Shown: positions 24,640-39,100, counted from the stretch's first letter. The stretch: 64,000 bases of DNA from Gymnogyps californianus (GCF_018139145.2 NC_059500.1:51578663-51642662), one strand, 5' to 3'. Numbers and translations are program-made. The notes: generated by a model from the sequence alone, not told the origin.

Positions 24640-27565
24640 TAAAAATTCATCTTCTTTGCACACATCAGGAAATCACTTCAATGGGCTGCATCGTTTTATA
24701 CTAACAGTGTTATTAACCTATACACAAGAGAGAACATACTTAATTTATTATTTTAAATATAACTGCTTGTAGACTGATTTATACAATATTTCTTTGATTT
24801 TTTCTTTCACGGTGGAATTGCACAGTTTAATAATGATTACATTACTCTTATGCTAAGTATGATTTATGCAAAGCTACAATTGTTTGCTGTGTGGCTTTTT
24901 GTTTTGTTTTGTTTTTACACATTAAACCTGGCAGCTCTTCCTTTATTTTGCCTGAAAGACGTTCTTCAGATTTATGTTTTATTTCTCATTACAGAATCTT
25001 AATATGAACACACTTCACTGCTCAAAGTGTGGAAAAAGTCATTAAACGGGCTTTCTAATCAGGAAGGTGTAAAAGTGTAATTCAACTAATGGAAGACTGA
25101 CTTAATTATTCAAAAATATATTAAAGCACATGTAGTACATGTGCTCACAATCTTTTATTTCATATAAATCCAAAACAACTTGATTTTCAATTAAAAAAAA
25201 TCTGTCATTCCACCATGCTGTTGAAGGCTTTGTCAGCAAGATAGAACTCCCTGTGTTCCATTATTTAGGGGTTGTGTATTAAAAATATAAATAAGTAAAA
25301 TAAAATCATATATTTGGGTCATTTTTTGTCATTCTGTGTGAGCACAGAGAACAGATTATATTGTCATATTCCCACAAAACTGTAGTTGAAGACCATTAAT
25401 GAGTCACTGTTCAGAACTTTCTACTGCAAATGCCTATGATCTATTTTTTGCATTTAGTGTCTTCTTCAATCCAGCAGCTTAGACCTGTTTGTATTTACAT
25501 TATTTACGTTTGTATTTGTTATGTTTCCATTGACATCTGACTAATATCAGAAGTGATCCATCAAAAAAACCCCTCATTTTAGCAAATGCTTGGCTTTTGG
25601 GTAAATATGGAAGAATCCTTTTTTAAATAAAGGAGCTTCATGGACTAGTCCTAAGTTACGCTTTATGGGGAAGTGAAGTGAGCTTCTGAGGCTCTCTGGT
25701 GCTAGGAAATTGCCCTGTTGTTAATTCTTGGTCAGTGAAAGGTTGAGTCCTGGGATTTTTGCCACCCTTACTGAAGTTGGGCATATGAAAGAAACTGTTT
25801 GAGAGATGTGACAGAGCTAGTCCATTAAGGATTAATGAATTAAAGATCAAGAGTAGTACTTGATCCTTAAAGACTGAAAGTACTGGAAGAGAATTAAAAC
25901 ATTTAAGGACTTAAAAAATTTAAGTCCAGTGTTTAAGAGAGGAGTTAGAGCACATTGCTGAGCATTAGTGATGTGTACTCCCAGTCCTTTCCCAATAATA
26001 AGCCTCCGAACAACAGTCCTCACAGATTTAGATTAGACGTATCGTTCCAATGCTATGATTTAATTTCAAAAGATCTCTATTTTTCTAGATTTTTTTGCCA
26101 TCTTTGTATCTGAAAAACAGTAACTGTTTATGACTAAACTATTTCTTTCATTCTTTTGCTTCTGGCTAAGAGACAGACCCATACATGAATTATTTTTTTA
26201 AGAGTTCAGTTATTTGAACAAAAAACTTCTTTTCTAAAAAGACATTTTTCAGAAAGTTGGGGTTTTTTTTGCTATAACAGCGTATCCTGGCAAGAAATTC
26301 AAGGTTGTTGGTTGTTGGGGTTTTTTTGAAACACTGCTTCTGAGATCAGAGAATAAAGTGCAGCAAACAGAATTACAAATAAATTATGCTCCTGCTTAGC
26401 AAAACTTGTTTCTGTACAATAAATGATAACCCATGGAAAATAAGTCCATAAAAATTAAAAAAATATATATTTTAAAATGAAATTGGATAACTAAGATATC
26501 AAAAAATAACTGTGAATGCTACTAATTAATATGCATTGCATGTGATCTCAAGTATACTTTATAAATGTCATGGCTAGAGCAAGAGCAGATTAAAATCATT
26601 AACTACATAATGTAGCTTATAAAAACAGGATCACAGTTATGGGAGAGGGTAACTTTCTTTAATTTCATATTTTTAATTGACTGCTTCTGTAGTTAATTAA
26701 ACATTTAGTGTAGGTTTTTGTTACAGTCTTAATGGAAATTAAGCAGCTATTAAATTGAGAATCTTTCATATGAACATTTTTAGTCATAGAAGGAGCTCAT
26801 TCATGTTAATAGGTTGTATTGGAGCTGAACTTACTTTTACTATTTAAGAAGTAAATTACTATTAAATGTCCCACAATAATTTATTGAAATTTCTATTCTC
26901 TTGGGCATCCGTATGACATTATCAATTGAAATCGTTATCTGTCACCTCCCACTTATTCCACTATTTCATTATAGAACATATAAAGATTTTTTTGAACAAC
27001 AAAAAATACTCTTCACGCCATCCTGGTTACAAGCTGTTTCTTCAAAACAAAAATGCTAAGGCTCTCTAGAAGCTAAATCAAATGCTTCTTTCTCAATCTT
27101 ATCTTGAAGATACAATTAATAAGAGGTATTAAATATATTAAAAGAATCAAAAGTATCCATTTAAAACCTCTGCAGGAGTTTTTCAGTAGATGTGGCAGGC
27201 TGGCCTGCATGTTCTACTTTCAAGTGTGTGAGACTGTCAATAGGTTATAAATCTCTTTCTGAATGGTCTGGCAAAACTGCAACAGTTTTATCCCTAGTTG
27301 TCACATTTGTTTTTGAAGATACCCTTGGAACAAACATAGGAATGTTGTTACTGATTTGCTTTTTTAATTACTTCCATTGATAAACTTTCAGAATGTGTTG
27401 GGGGCTCATATTTATTGTTGCCTGGAACCTGGAGAGCTTTCTACTCTGCAGACTGGAAAATATGTTTGTTAGGTTTCATGTATTACTTCTTCATATCCTA
27501 GAAAACATTGACATTCCTTCATTTCTGTAGGTATGAAAAGTTCCTGCTTCTCACTTTTAAACTTG
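24640..27565. other. AT-rich single-copy stretch, no gene seen
   Basis: No gene recognised. The part at about 26520-26960 is a dense AT-rich block with repeated ATTAAT/TTAATTAA motifs and few signs of repeat origin; see findings. Confidence 0.5.
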
Positions 27566-27570
27566 GTCAT

Positions 27571-28174
27571 TGTCGTCGTTTAACCCCATCCAGCAACTAA
27601 GCACCACACAGCCGCTCACTCACTCCCTGCCTGCCAGTGGGATGGGGGAAGAATTGGAAGGGTAAAAGTGAGAAACAAGCTCATGGGCTGAGAGAACAAC
27701 AGTTTAATAATTAAAAAGAAATCATAATAATTTAAAAAAATTGCAAGGAAAAGAAAAAAAAGAAAAAGACAACAGAGAGGAAAATAAAACCCAAGAAAGA
27801 CAAGTGATGCAAATGAAAACAGTTGCTCACCACCAACTGACCCATGCCCAGCCAGCCCCCGAACAGTGGACCCCCTGCCAACCTCCTCCTCAGTTTTATT
27901 GCAAGCATGGCGTCATATGGTATGGGATATCGCTTTGGTCAGTTGGGGTCAGCTGTCCCAGCTGTGTCTCCTCCCAGCTTTTTGTGCACCTCCAACCTAC
28001 TCATTTGCAGGGCAGTGTGAAGAGCAGAAAAGGCCTTAATGCTGTGTAAGCACTGCTCAGCAGTAACTAAAACATCAGTGTGTTATCAACACTGTTTTCA
28101 GCACAAATCGAAAACATAGCCCCATACAAGCTACTATGAAGAAATTTAACTCTATCCCAGCCAAAACCAGTACA
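27571..28174 (-). mobile_element. Solo LTR 4, ERVL-like (short family), diverged
   Basis: A 604-bp LTR starting TGTCGTCG and ending CCAGTACA on the plus strand, flanked by a perfect 5-bp duplication GTCAT (27566-27570 and 28175-28179). It is more diverged than the other short-family copies. In the inferred minus sense the ATTAAA signal (complement of 27703-27708) is kept. The TATA region is eroded: where other copies have CAGTATATAAAC this one reads CAATAAAAC (complement of about 27892-27900). It therefore probably lacks promoter activity. Confidence 0.9.
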
Positions 28175-28179
28175 GTCAT

Positions 28180-31095
28180 AAATATAAATGTCTTCCTATA
28201 AATTGTTGACAAAGTAACAGTCGTATAATACCTCTCGTGAAATTTTCCTTCTTCACAATTTTCATTTTTAAAAAACCAGCTTTCTTCTGGAAACACAAAT
28301 ATCTTCATTTGGGGAAGAAATGTTAGTTAACTCTCATTTTTCATTGTAAGAAGGAAAATCAGATTGACAGGCTAAGATTTGTTACAAGATATTTCAGATT
28401 GTGAATATTGTACATCCCATTGCAACTACAACAGTGGCTATTTGACTGAATTATTATGTTGTCGCTATGGTTCATAGAACTGGGAGAGTTTCCACCATTA
28501 GTTTGAAGTGCCTATTTAGTTTCCACAGAGATAATGCTCTCACTCCTGAGAAGTCATGCTTTTACAATTTTTTTTTTCCTTTTCAGCAATCCAAATATGT
28601 GCTTACCTGTTTTTTATGAGAAACAAGCTTAAAAGGGACAGAATTATGAAATATCTGTATATTTTAAAAGGCCAAAATATTTGGTTACTTACCTTGGGAA
28701 CGGCAACACTAAGTTCCATTCATTGCAGATGAAAAAAAACAGTTGACCCTTTTTCAAAGGTCCCATTATGTCAATGAAGACCATATAAAGAATTGAAACC
28801 TACTTGAACCTTCTTTACATGTGAGTGTATTTAATTCATAAACTGGTTGCAGAAGTGTTGGTTTAATTCAATAGCATGAAGAATGCTTTTGGCAAATGTA
28901 CACTTTCCTGCCTCGTACTGTGCAAGCTTCAAATTAAGAAGTAAGCTGAGAACTTAAAGATTTTTCCAAGTTTTGTGAGTTCCCAAGAAGCTGGTATTTT
29001 CATTAGAATATTGTTCTGAGCAAGTGTAACTGTTCAAACTGAATGATATTCTTTTGTTGGCTAAACAAGCAATTTTAACATTCCAGCCCTCCTGTGAAGT
29101 TGAAAAGCTTTATCTGGGAGTATATGACCCTGTTTTCCTTGCTTAAATGGAACCTTGAAACCTTTACTTTTCACCTGATTTCTTTATTTCTTTTCCTTTT
29201 TTTTTTTAAACTTGTACATATTAGAGTGTCAAAAATCATCAGAAATGGATTGGCTTTTCCAGACAAATGCCTCTAAGTTTCCAGAGTAGTTGTATAATAT
29301 CACTAAGAGCAATTTTTGTAAATGGTCTGTCATCCAAAGTTTGAGACATCCATTGCATCTTTAAAGTATAAGACAGCTATTACTGTAGACAGCTTTGGAA
29401 ATTTATGGGCTTCTTGTGAAAGAAAAATACAGTAGCTGCAGACCTTAGACAGATAGTTTTACAGTCTTGTATATATTCTGCCCTTTACTTCTCATGCAGT
29501 CATCTGGCTTGGGAAGAAAATAGTCTTGTCAGTGCTTGAAATTAGATATACTAGTCTAAGAAAAGTGTTTCCTCTATTGCTGATGGCATCCCTGCGTGCT
29601 TGCCCTCTGAAATCATCAGTGATCTATGTAGGGCTTTGTGGCTTCAGAAGTTGTCTTCGTCTTCTGCAACTAAATACTATTAAACCAATCAAATTTTCCT
29701 GGGAACACTTCTTCACTGATGATACGATTTTAAAACAGCTGACTACTCGTAAAAAGATAATGTTCCCACCAGAGGAAGTGACATTATCAGTGGATTAACT
29801 AGATTCTGAAATCTGAAAGTACTGTGATGTTGTACTACTCTACATCACTGACACAAAGTTAAACCTTTTTGAGATTTAGATTAACTAAAGCCTAGTAAAT
29901 GTGCCCACATCACAAATTTCATAAAAAACAGTGAGGTAAAACTTAAGGAGTACAAAACCAAATAGGACCCCGGAAGAACCTGTACCTGTGCAAAGAGAAA
30001 TTAATCGTTCTAATATCAGTTGCACTTTGTAAATCGTTCTGGTAGTCACGCATAACTAGAGAAGCTTATACAACATTTCCAATTCACAAAATATAAGGTG
30101 AGAAGGTACCTGACAAACATGTAAAGCTCCTCCCTTTCACTTTGCCTCATTGCTGAGAGTGAAAGGAACCATGAGGGATATTCTCGTTTTGGTGCTCGAA
30201 GAGAAGCAGGGACAGATAAGCTGCTTTCCCACTGTGGTCTCCCCTGCTGCCCTTTAAAAGCCATGACTAAAGTCTGACTTTGCCCCTGGTTTCTTTCACC
30301 CATATGGAGGAAGGGGGTAAGGAAGAGACTGTGACAGTGCCTTTCCTTGACTCAAGAGACAAGGCGTCGGAAAAAGCTTCATGCTTCTCTTTTTTCACTT
30401 GATGGAGGGATTTGAATGTAACCTAGAAGTGAGCAATTTGCAGCCTCTAGAGGGCTGAAAGAAAAAAAAGTAGAAAATCGGACAACACTTGTTCATGTAA
30501 GGAAGGAAGGGAAATTTCTTTGAAAGATCTTGGAAGTCTGTCAGTATTCTCTGGCAGTATTGAAGATAACAATAACTGGAGCTCAGGGGTTTCATGGAGG
30601 CAACAGAAAAGAAGTGTATTGTGCAAAGAGACTAAGCTTATTCTGAACAGTAACTATCTGTAATTCTCACATGACTGATTTATATTGGCAATGTTGTGGG
30701 AAGAATGCCTGTGCTTTTTTATAACCTGTATATAAGGAGTCTGAGAATGCTTGGTTTATTTATTGTAAGGCTGATATTTAATGAGGGGGTTTGTTGATAT
30801 ACTTAGATTTTCATTGTACTTTAATATTGCTGTCCTGGCCAGTGCGTACTGCAGTATATGATAGAAAGTAGTGGTGAATATTAGGGTGTTTTAACCAACC
30901 ATTCTTATTTTGAGCTTATAAGCCTACAAACTACAACAAAATTACTGTTTTCATTATTATTTTATGTGAGAGGGAAGATGAGGGGTTCTAATTCAGTAAC
31001 TGTCAGTGCCTGAAGAAATAACAACCTAAGTATTCCAAATAGTATCCATAGGAGGAATTTTTTTACAGATAGGTTTAATTTTCCTATCAAGGTAA
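28180..31095. other. AT-rich single-copy stretch, no gene seen
   Basis: No gene or large repeat recognised. Open frames of 60 to 90 codons (for example 29526-29798, plus) match no family I know. Confidence 0.5.
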
Positions 31096-31099
31096 AATG

Positions 31100-31170
31100 T
31101 GATATAAACAGGAATTGAACTCATGATCCATGAATCCCAGCGTAATTCTTCAGCTGCAAGACCATCCATC
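31100..31170 (-). repeat. Possible tRNA-like or tRNA-derived SINE relic
   Basis: Read on the minus strand, the segment resembles a decayed tRNA: a TTGCAGCTGAAG stretch in A-box position, and about 35 bases further GAGTTCAATTCCTG, which fits the B box GGTTCGANTCC with two changes. The cloverleaf does not fold well (the T stem has mismatches), so it is not a functional tRNA. It could be chance. Confidence 0.3.
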
Positions 31171-32565
31171 AATATAATTTAATTGCCAATTTGGGAAAAC
31201 TAGTATTTGCCCTGCTTTGCTATGACTTGTGTCCTAAAAGCAACATCAAGGATGTGAAATGGAGAGCTCCTTTCCTGTGCTCTGGTTCCTATAACTACTC
31301 TCAATTTCTTACTTATGCTCTTACATGTAGTTTTGCAGTCTCAGTGCTGTATAATTATACATTTGAATATTTGTATTAGTTGTTCTAGAGCAGGAAGATT
31401 ATATGAAGGTCTGAAAAGGTATTATTTAGGGAGTCGTAAGCAATAGAGAGAGGATAGCAAATAATTGACAGATATATAAATCAGATTCTTGTTCTTACTA
31501 GTCATTGTGCTTCTGCTTTTAACTAACTGATCTCATAACACAAATAATAGACTACTATAATGATTAGTGTTTTAGCAACTGATACAATGGGATTTCTTGA
31601 AATAAGCATGCTGTAATATACATCTACAGATAGCTTCTGCATACTGCACTTATCTGAACAGTCAAAAAGCAGTACAGTGGTAGACAGTTGTTTTCTGATG
31701 GTAAGAAGCTTGCAGGAGTGAGGGGAAAGAGAAAATAACCTTGATTCAAATGTTGCTCAAGATTAAAGTCTTCTGAAAAATGCCCTTTCATTTTCACACT
31801 TTCATTCTTAGAAGAGAGAAAATTGCTAAACATCCTAGCGTGATTCAGACACAACATATTTTGCAAAAAGTATTTGCTTATAAGTATCAGCTTTTATTTT
31901 AATTGTCATCATATTTATTTCACTCTTCTTCCTTTTAAAAACCCTTTGGCACAGGCACCTCATTTATCTGTTTTGTGAAACACTTTACATGGTTACAGGG
32001 CCCTAATTCTGAGTATACTAACACAGACATAGTAGGCGCACTTAATGTGAAAACTATATGTCAAATGTATTTTTACTGCTGAGTGAAATGACGAGTTCAC
32101 ATAATAGCTTTTGTTGATCTGTAGTATCTGTGACTTCCGTTGTCCGCTGATAATTATGACCTATGAAAAACCATATGATCTCAGTTTAGCAGAGGATACA
32201 TATATATTTTGGAAACAGAGTGCTTTGCTGCAATATTGCCATTTTGATCGTTAGGGAAAATTTTATATAGTATCTGGAGAAAAAAACCCAGCATGTATGT
32301 TCTTTTGACTTGGGTGAATAGACTTGCATGGTGGGCTTTACTGTTGAGATCCTTTTAAAATTTGGAAAAATTGTGCTATCACCTAGTTCAGTCAAAGTTT
32401 GTAACTAAAGCAATGGTCTTCAGTCATACTCTTTCCTAGCAGACAAACAGATGAGATTTGCAATGTTTTTGAACACTTAGGCAGAGGAGATTTATGGAAA
32501 ATATGAAGGTAATCAAACATATTTTATATTGAAGATGTGTTGAAATAGATGCTTAATGGCCAGAG
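31171..32565. other. AT-rich single-copy stretch, no gene seen
   Basis: Nothing recognised beyond short chance open frames. Confidence 0.5.
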
Positions 32566-32570
32566 AGTTT

Positions 32571-32665
32571 GGGGTGGGATTTTTACAGAAGCACCCAAAT
32601 TCCATTGATCAGATCAGTGACATTTTAATGCCTAATTACTTGAGATTTCTTTAAAAATTTGAGCC
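32571..32665. repeat. Ancient palindromic MITE-like element
   Basis: About 95 bp. The left end (GGTGGGATTTTTACAGAAGC, with CCCAAATTCCATTGA after it) is imperfectly inverted at the right end (ATTACTTGAGATTTCTTTAA, then AAATTTGAGCC). The pattern, with GATTTT-like ends, CACC and CCATTGA...TCAGTG in the middle, resembles old palindromic amniote repeats that I know from turtle and bird DNA. The family cannot be named from memory with certainty. Confidence 0.4.
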
Positions 32666-32713
32666 ATTTTCCATATCAGCAATTTACCAGCCCTTCTGGT
32701 TTTATAGTAGGTT

Positions 32714-32738
32714 TTTTGTTTGTTTGTTTGTTTGTTTT
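32714..32738. repeat. (TTTG)n microsatellite
   Basis: About five TTTG units. A second, longer array of the same unit and orientation lies about 350 bp downstream. Confidence 0.9.
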
Positions 32739-33083
32739 CCAGAAAGTAGCATAATCTCACTCTTGCTTTGTACATCATTTCTGAATTGCAGATTTTATTA
32801 TATCCTACTCCTACTTGACTTAAATTTCTTTAGGTAGGTGATACTGATCAGAATTTTTCTGATGGAACATATTTTCTCACGAAGTTACTTATTAATGAAA
32901 TTACTGTCATATTTTGGTTTTGATGCATCTCTACAGAACAAAACCTGAAACTTTTTTGAAGTTTGAAATTGTTTAAATTAAATGAGAATGCTATGCATGA
33001 ATAATGCAATTCTGAATTGTGATTTTTTTTTTAGTTCAGTACTGGAGTTTAAGACACTGAAATCAAAATAAAAAAGTAATCTC

Positions 33084-33118
33084 TTGTTTGTTTGTTTGTT
33101 TGTTTGTTTGTTTGTTTT
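33084..33118. repeat. (TTTG)n microsatellite
   Basis: Eight to nine perfect TTTG units, following the short array at 32714-32738. Confidence 0.92.
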
Positions 33119-33119
33119 A

Positions 33120-36100
33120 AATCATTACAGCATTATTTTTGCCTGAATATTTATTTGACTTTTAGTTTGTATCAATTTGTATAATAAGCTTTGGACAGGT
33201 TTGTGGGTGTGCTTGTTCTTTAATCTTTCAATATACATAAACTAAGAAATCCCTTTTCTTAGATTTTGGGGACAATACCCTTTTTGTTTCTGTCTTACAG
33301 ATGCTATAGCTCTATTAGAGAAGATTAAAACAAGACAAAACCAAACAAACAAAAAACCACCTAGCATTGATTCTTGTGTCAGAACACTCAGGAGGTGTTA
33401 CTGGTGTTCATGAAAGATTCTTGAATGCTTAATTCCTGCCACCAAGTTTTCTTTGGGAATTGGAGACAGTAAAAAACTAAATATATACAGTATCATAGTA
33501 AACTTCCAAGAATCTCCAACATTTACTAGCTATGGACACACAAAAAACCCCTCTATATTTAACAGGTAAATTTATAACACTAAGAAAAGCTAATTTCATA
33601 TTTATTTTAACAAATCAGACCGTAAATATTCTAGAGAAAACATTTTACTCAATTTTAATAGAATAAATGAATACCTAAATGAGTTATCTTTCAAGACCTG
33701 TTGTGTGTTCTGAAATCTAAGTGTGGACTTGTTGGGGCTTGACAGGTGAAAGTACCTTACAGTACTATCAGATGGGATCCCAGATCCACAGATCTTAGCT
33801 GTTTCTGTAAGTTCTTTATTTGTTGTGTACAAGGGAAGCAGCTTGGCTAGTTTGTTAGAACCAAGGTGTGAAATTGAAACAAACCACAGAGACTTAGAAT
33901 ATTGAGAGAACTTCAAAGCCTGGTCTGGAGTTTTACTCATGGGTTTACCTAAACACAAGGGGTTTGTTAATGAGACAGGCCATCCTTGGGCCATAGATGT
34001 CTCCTGTCCAGACTATTCAAATATGCAGAGATTTCTGGTGCTGTGTTTGATTAGTAGTCTAGCTAATTCAATAAACTTCTGTGAAAATTTTTGAATCATA
34101 TGTAATACTTTGTCATTTTTTATTATAATGCAAACTTGCCTTTGAATTAATGAGACAAGGAAATAAAGTTGCTGTATTAGACAAGAAACTGCACAGGCAA
34201 AACTGCTTTAGGATGCTGTTTCTGTCTTTTGTAAGAGTTATAGGCGTATGTTCATGTGAACTGTAGGTAATAAAGTCAGTCCACGGTGAGTTGTTCGTGT
34301 TGAAGCCATATATCGTTAGAGTCGAGCCACATACACCAAAGAATTAATGAAACCTTCCATGTATTTTTTCTACCGTGTGGAACTATCTGATAAGGTAATG
34401 TCTGATGATAAATTGAGTCTATGGTGAACTGCTAGATTCAATCTTTGGCTGTAAATCTCCAAAGCTAGCTTCTTTCAACAGAGAAGCTGAAGTCACTGCA
34501 GTGTACACCAACTGTCACTTGAATCAAATTCATCCTGACAAGGGTAGTATCTCTTGCAAAATCTTCCTTAAATGGGGTCACAAACAGTTCATAATGAAAA
34601 AGCTGAATGGAAAAATTTCTCCTACAATAATAGAAAATTTCCTTCAAATATATGTCATAAATTCTTGTTACATCTCAAAATTTCCCAAATTTTCTCCTGT
34701 GTGATTTTATTTATAGTTTAATGTTACCAAATTAAATTAAATTTTATCATAACCACCTTCTTAAGGAGAAATGGTTTGATCTCCTTTGAGAATTCTTTTC
34801 ACTCTCAGTCCTCTGGAGCACCATTTGCTGTTTTGTGAATATTTGTTTGATAAGGATATAAATAAAAATAACAACTGATAATTAAAACTGTCATAGTTGA
34901 TTCATTATGGCCTTAAGCTCTTACTAAGAAGATTCCTGTATATTTTAATATTATTATTATTTAATATTTTAAAGCAGACATCTGTTAAATATACTTCTCA
35001 TTTCCTTGTCACATTCAAATTCTGATTTAGGGTTTGAATCCTGTAGGTTTTTCCTCACCAAAACCTACTGCTGAATCAACAGAAATGCTTGCTAATAAAG
35101 AAATGAGAGCTACAGAATTTGGCTGTAAACAGGTAAAGTTACTGCAGTAATTGTGCTGGTACAGAGGTTGCGTAACTTTTGTCTTGAAACAGACAGAGAC
35201 GTGTTGTTCTTTTAAACCTGCTTCAGTGACAGCATCGTTAATCATAGAGGAAAGCATAGAGGAAGAGATGGGTCATTCAAAAGATATTTTCTAAAGTGTG
35301 ACTGAAGTATACATTGGCATATTTTTGGGGTGAAGCATAAAATTTATTTTTCAGTTATATATTCCTTGTGAATTTGAATTAAAGCAACAGAATAAGCAAA
35401 TGTAATTAACAAAACTGAGCTTAATAATGGATTTTCTAAGCATGAGCTTTAAATTAAAATTGAAATTTCAGTGCTTTAGTAAAGAATTTTGCTATTGAGA
35501 AAAGGTGGAAGGCAAAAATGAGAATCAGATTACTTTTCCTGTTGAGATATCAATGGGTGAATGGGCTGAAATACTTGTGTTCTTTTCTGGTAATCAGAGA
35601 TCAAAAATAGCAATAATTGGATGTTCAAGTTAACAAGAAATTAACAGAAGTATAGAAAAGTTTAAAAGACTGAGCTGTCTCAGAGAGAAATAAAAGGTAT
35701 GAGTATAGAAATCAATGAATAATAAAAAGAAGGTAGATTGGAACTTAGTGTTCAGGATTTTTCGTGCTAGCAGACTTGAAAGAGGACATGCAAAATGGTG
35801 AAGTGAAATACTGTTCTTAAAAGAGGATATAATTAATCCGTGGGACTGATTGCTGAAAGACTGACAGGTTAGCACAGACTGAGCAGTGGTTAGGTATTTT
35901 CATGGACTATGACAACATCCACAATTGCTGTAGACTGCTGCTTTTTGGAGGAGGGGAAGGAGTTAAGTAAAAAGTGATCTGAGGCCTTAAGACATGAGAT
36001 AGCAACTAAGAGCTATCATTGTCAGCTACTATATTCATCTTCTCCCAAAGTGTTTCTTCCTGGACGGTGTCAGAAACACAGCGGTGAAATAAATGAATTA

Positions 36101-39100
36101 TTAATGTCCAATAGTGCAGAAGATCTGGTGATCCACCTTAATAAAAAATGAGAAGGGTTAGTTTTGACAGCATCAGTGTGGACCTTCATCTGTATTGACT
36201 GATGCAGGGAAGGTGCAGGGGGATGGATAAACAGGCAAATCGGAGAGGGAGTTACCTGCCTCTGCAGGGAGGGCAGAGACCTGCGCTAGGGCACAGGAGC
36301 CTCTCCAGGCCACACAGTTACGCTGGGAGACCTTTAATTTACACAAGAAGTTAAACCTGTAATTTCCTAGCAATTAGCTCCACTTACTGATGGAGAGGAA
36401 TTCTGTGAATTGATGTGTCCCTCTGGTTCTGCACTGTATTTTCTTGCTAGTGTTGCCATGAATGATTTATTGAGAATGCTGATGATTAATTGCTTTGGGA
36501 AAGCCAACAACAGATTTGTTTTTATATGCTGTAATCAACAACAATTACGTTAAAAGTGTAAGCTTGGAAGGTGCTGTGTATCTCCTGCTCCTGTTGTGTC
36601 TTTCTGGTGTGTCTTCTGCACCTTTCAATTTTGAACTTTTGAACAAATATGAATTTATTCATACACAGATAAGCCAAATATTTCAAAATTTGATTAACAT
36701 GAACAAACAAAACATCCCAGAATTACAGGCCTTATTGAACATATGTGAAGTCTTTACTGGATTGTATTTATTGTATTTTATCCCATTTTATATATAAACA
36801 CAGAGAAGGCTGAAGGAAAAAAAAAACAAAACACTACAAAAGGGAGCAAAACTAAAACCAAAAAAACATAGAAACAAAGAAGTTTCTCTTGAGAGCTAGC
36901 TTGTAACACTTCCTGCTTTTATTAAGGCTGTCCAACCAAAGAATAACTTAATTTGTTAGTCTTATTTTCAAGCCTGTTGCAAACTACACTGCTCTGAAGT
37001 TTATGATTCCACTTTTCTAACGAAGTGTATGAGCTGTAAATTGTCACCTAATGTATCTTGCTGCCAACAGTAATTAAATAGGAGAAAATGGGGAGTTTAT
37101 ATATGCAATATGGAAAACGTCCAAGCAATATTGACAGAAAAAGTTAATATACCACCATCAGTAATCTGTTACTATTTAATGTGAATGATTGGATGAGAAG
37201 ATGTGTTTAGATGCTAGTTGTTGCTTTTTCAAGAGAGAAATACAGGACTTACAAGGAAATATATTAAACGTACACTTAGACATATAGAAAACTATACAGC
37301 AGAATTGTTCAAAGGAAGAAAATGCATCCTCTATTGTACATACAGAAAGTAAAAGTTATAAATTGATTTTGATGAATTCCATTCCAATGACAAATAATGA
37401 TCTAAGCATGATCTAAGTTCAATTTTGACAAGATGTGCAAATAGTCCACTGATATTTCTAAACTTACTTTTTGAATGTGCTTTATTTAGTAAGTCTGTTG
37501 TTTTTTACCACATAGAAAACTCATAGAAATAGGAAATTTTTAAATTGTGACTGCAGCATCATTAGAGGTAGTATAACGAATGAAGTTATTAGCTATGCAG
37601 GTTTGTAGACATAGAAACTACTTCATTTGGTCCTAATTACTTTCAAGAAAAATGCTACGCTAATCAATCGGGGAATTACATGTTCGGATAGCATCTCTTT
37701 TCAGCTACACTTTGAGTAGGAATGAGAATATATTAGCAGAATATTCCAGTTATAAAATGTTTTAAATTCAGTAATCTTCTTAGTGACAACATTCAACTAC
37801 ATTAAATAGTTATTTTTTATATGATACATGAGCAAATTCATACCATGTTCAAACTCTAACACTAAAGGTTTTTTTGAGTTATGTAGTATATTCACACATG
37901 AATAGTAATCTTGCATAAAATGTTACGGTAATGCTCACAGTTTAGCTGTTGCATCTATTTTTGGTATCTTTGAAATATCATGAAGCTTTTAAAAATGTTT
38001 TGCTGCAGTATATAAAAGTCACATAAAAGAGAAATGGCAAACCTGTCATCAAGATTTGACCCTGGTTTATTATTAGTTAGAGTAATGTATGTTTTAAATT
38101 ACTTGAAGTTTTGCTGGATTAGCCTGTTGTGAGTCATTTCTGAAAACTGGTGTTTATCAGTGCTTAAAACACACTTTAATAGCTGTACGGCACATCTGTT
38201 TGTCTTTTGGCACTGTCTCGGTCTCCTGAAACAGACAGGTTTTGGTCTGTAAGATTTATTATAATTAAATAAATCTGATGCTGACAAATTCTCTGGTCCA
38301 TATGATATCGCTGCTGAAGTAGTAAGTGAGCTTGTGTGATTTTGATGTCAAATTACTTGATGTGATTTCAAAATCAATTTCAGTGGCATTTCACTAAACT
38401 ATGTTGCTAATAGTTAAAGGGCTGAAATATCATAATGCAGCCTATGGATTTAGGTGTGCTTTCTCTTGAAGCTTTTTTCTATTTCAGTTCATTATTTTCT
38501 TTAAAATGCATACATCCCTCTCAACACTTTTTATTGAATTAGTTATGTGAATTCTTTCCTTTAAAAAAATAAAAAATAAATATTCAATTAAAAAAAAGTC
38601 AAAATAAATTGAGAAAGATGAATCCACATAATTTATTAATTTTAAGAAATTTGGATAACAAAAGTTATCAAAGTTTTGTTTTCCTTTTCTTCTAAAGGAG
38701 AAGAGAAGTTTCAAAATGTAAAAGTCCCCTGGACAGGAAAATCACTTTCTGTCTACTGTTAATCACAATTCAGTGTGTATAGTCTCATGTATGTTTTGTC
38801 ATGTCCATCCGTTATGGTTTTGTTATAATAAAGAACAAAAATATGGGGTCTTTTTCAGATGATTATGCAGTTTTAGTAAATTTCCTCTTAAAAATATCAT
38901 TAATCAAGTTACATGTATTGTACAGTAAAGTAAATTTTGCCTGTAGTGATGTTTTCTTGCATAACAGACCATGCTGCATTCCTCACTTTATATGGATACA
39001 TATTGAAGAATGTGAAGTAAACATAAGAAGAATAATCTCTCCTTTAAAAAATAAATTAAAAAAAAATTTGTCATGAAAAATGTTCATTAAAAAGGCATCT

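Noticed and set aside
33602..33994. 130-codon minus-strand frame
   Set aside because: No known domain. One or two frames of this length are expected by chance in 64 kb of AT-rich DNA.
35030..35045. B-box-like GGTTTGAATCCTG on the plus strand
   Set aside because: No A box or acceptor stem at tRNA spacing upstream.
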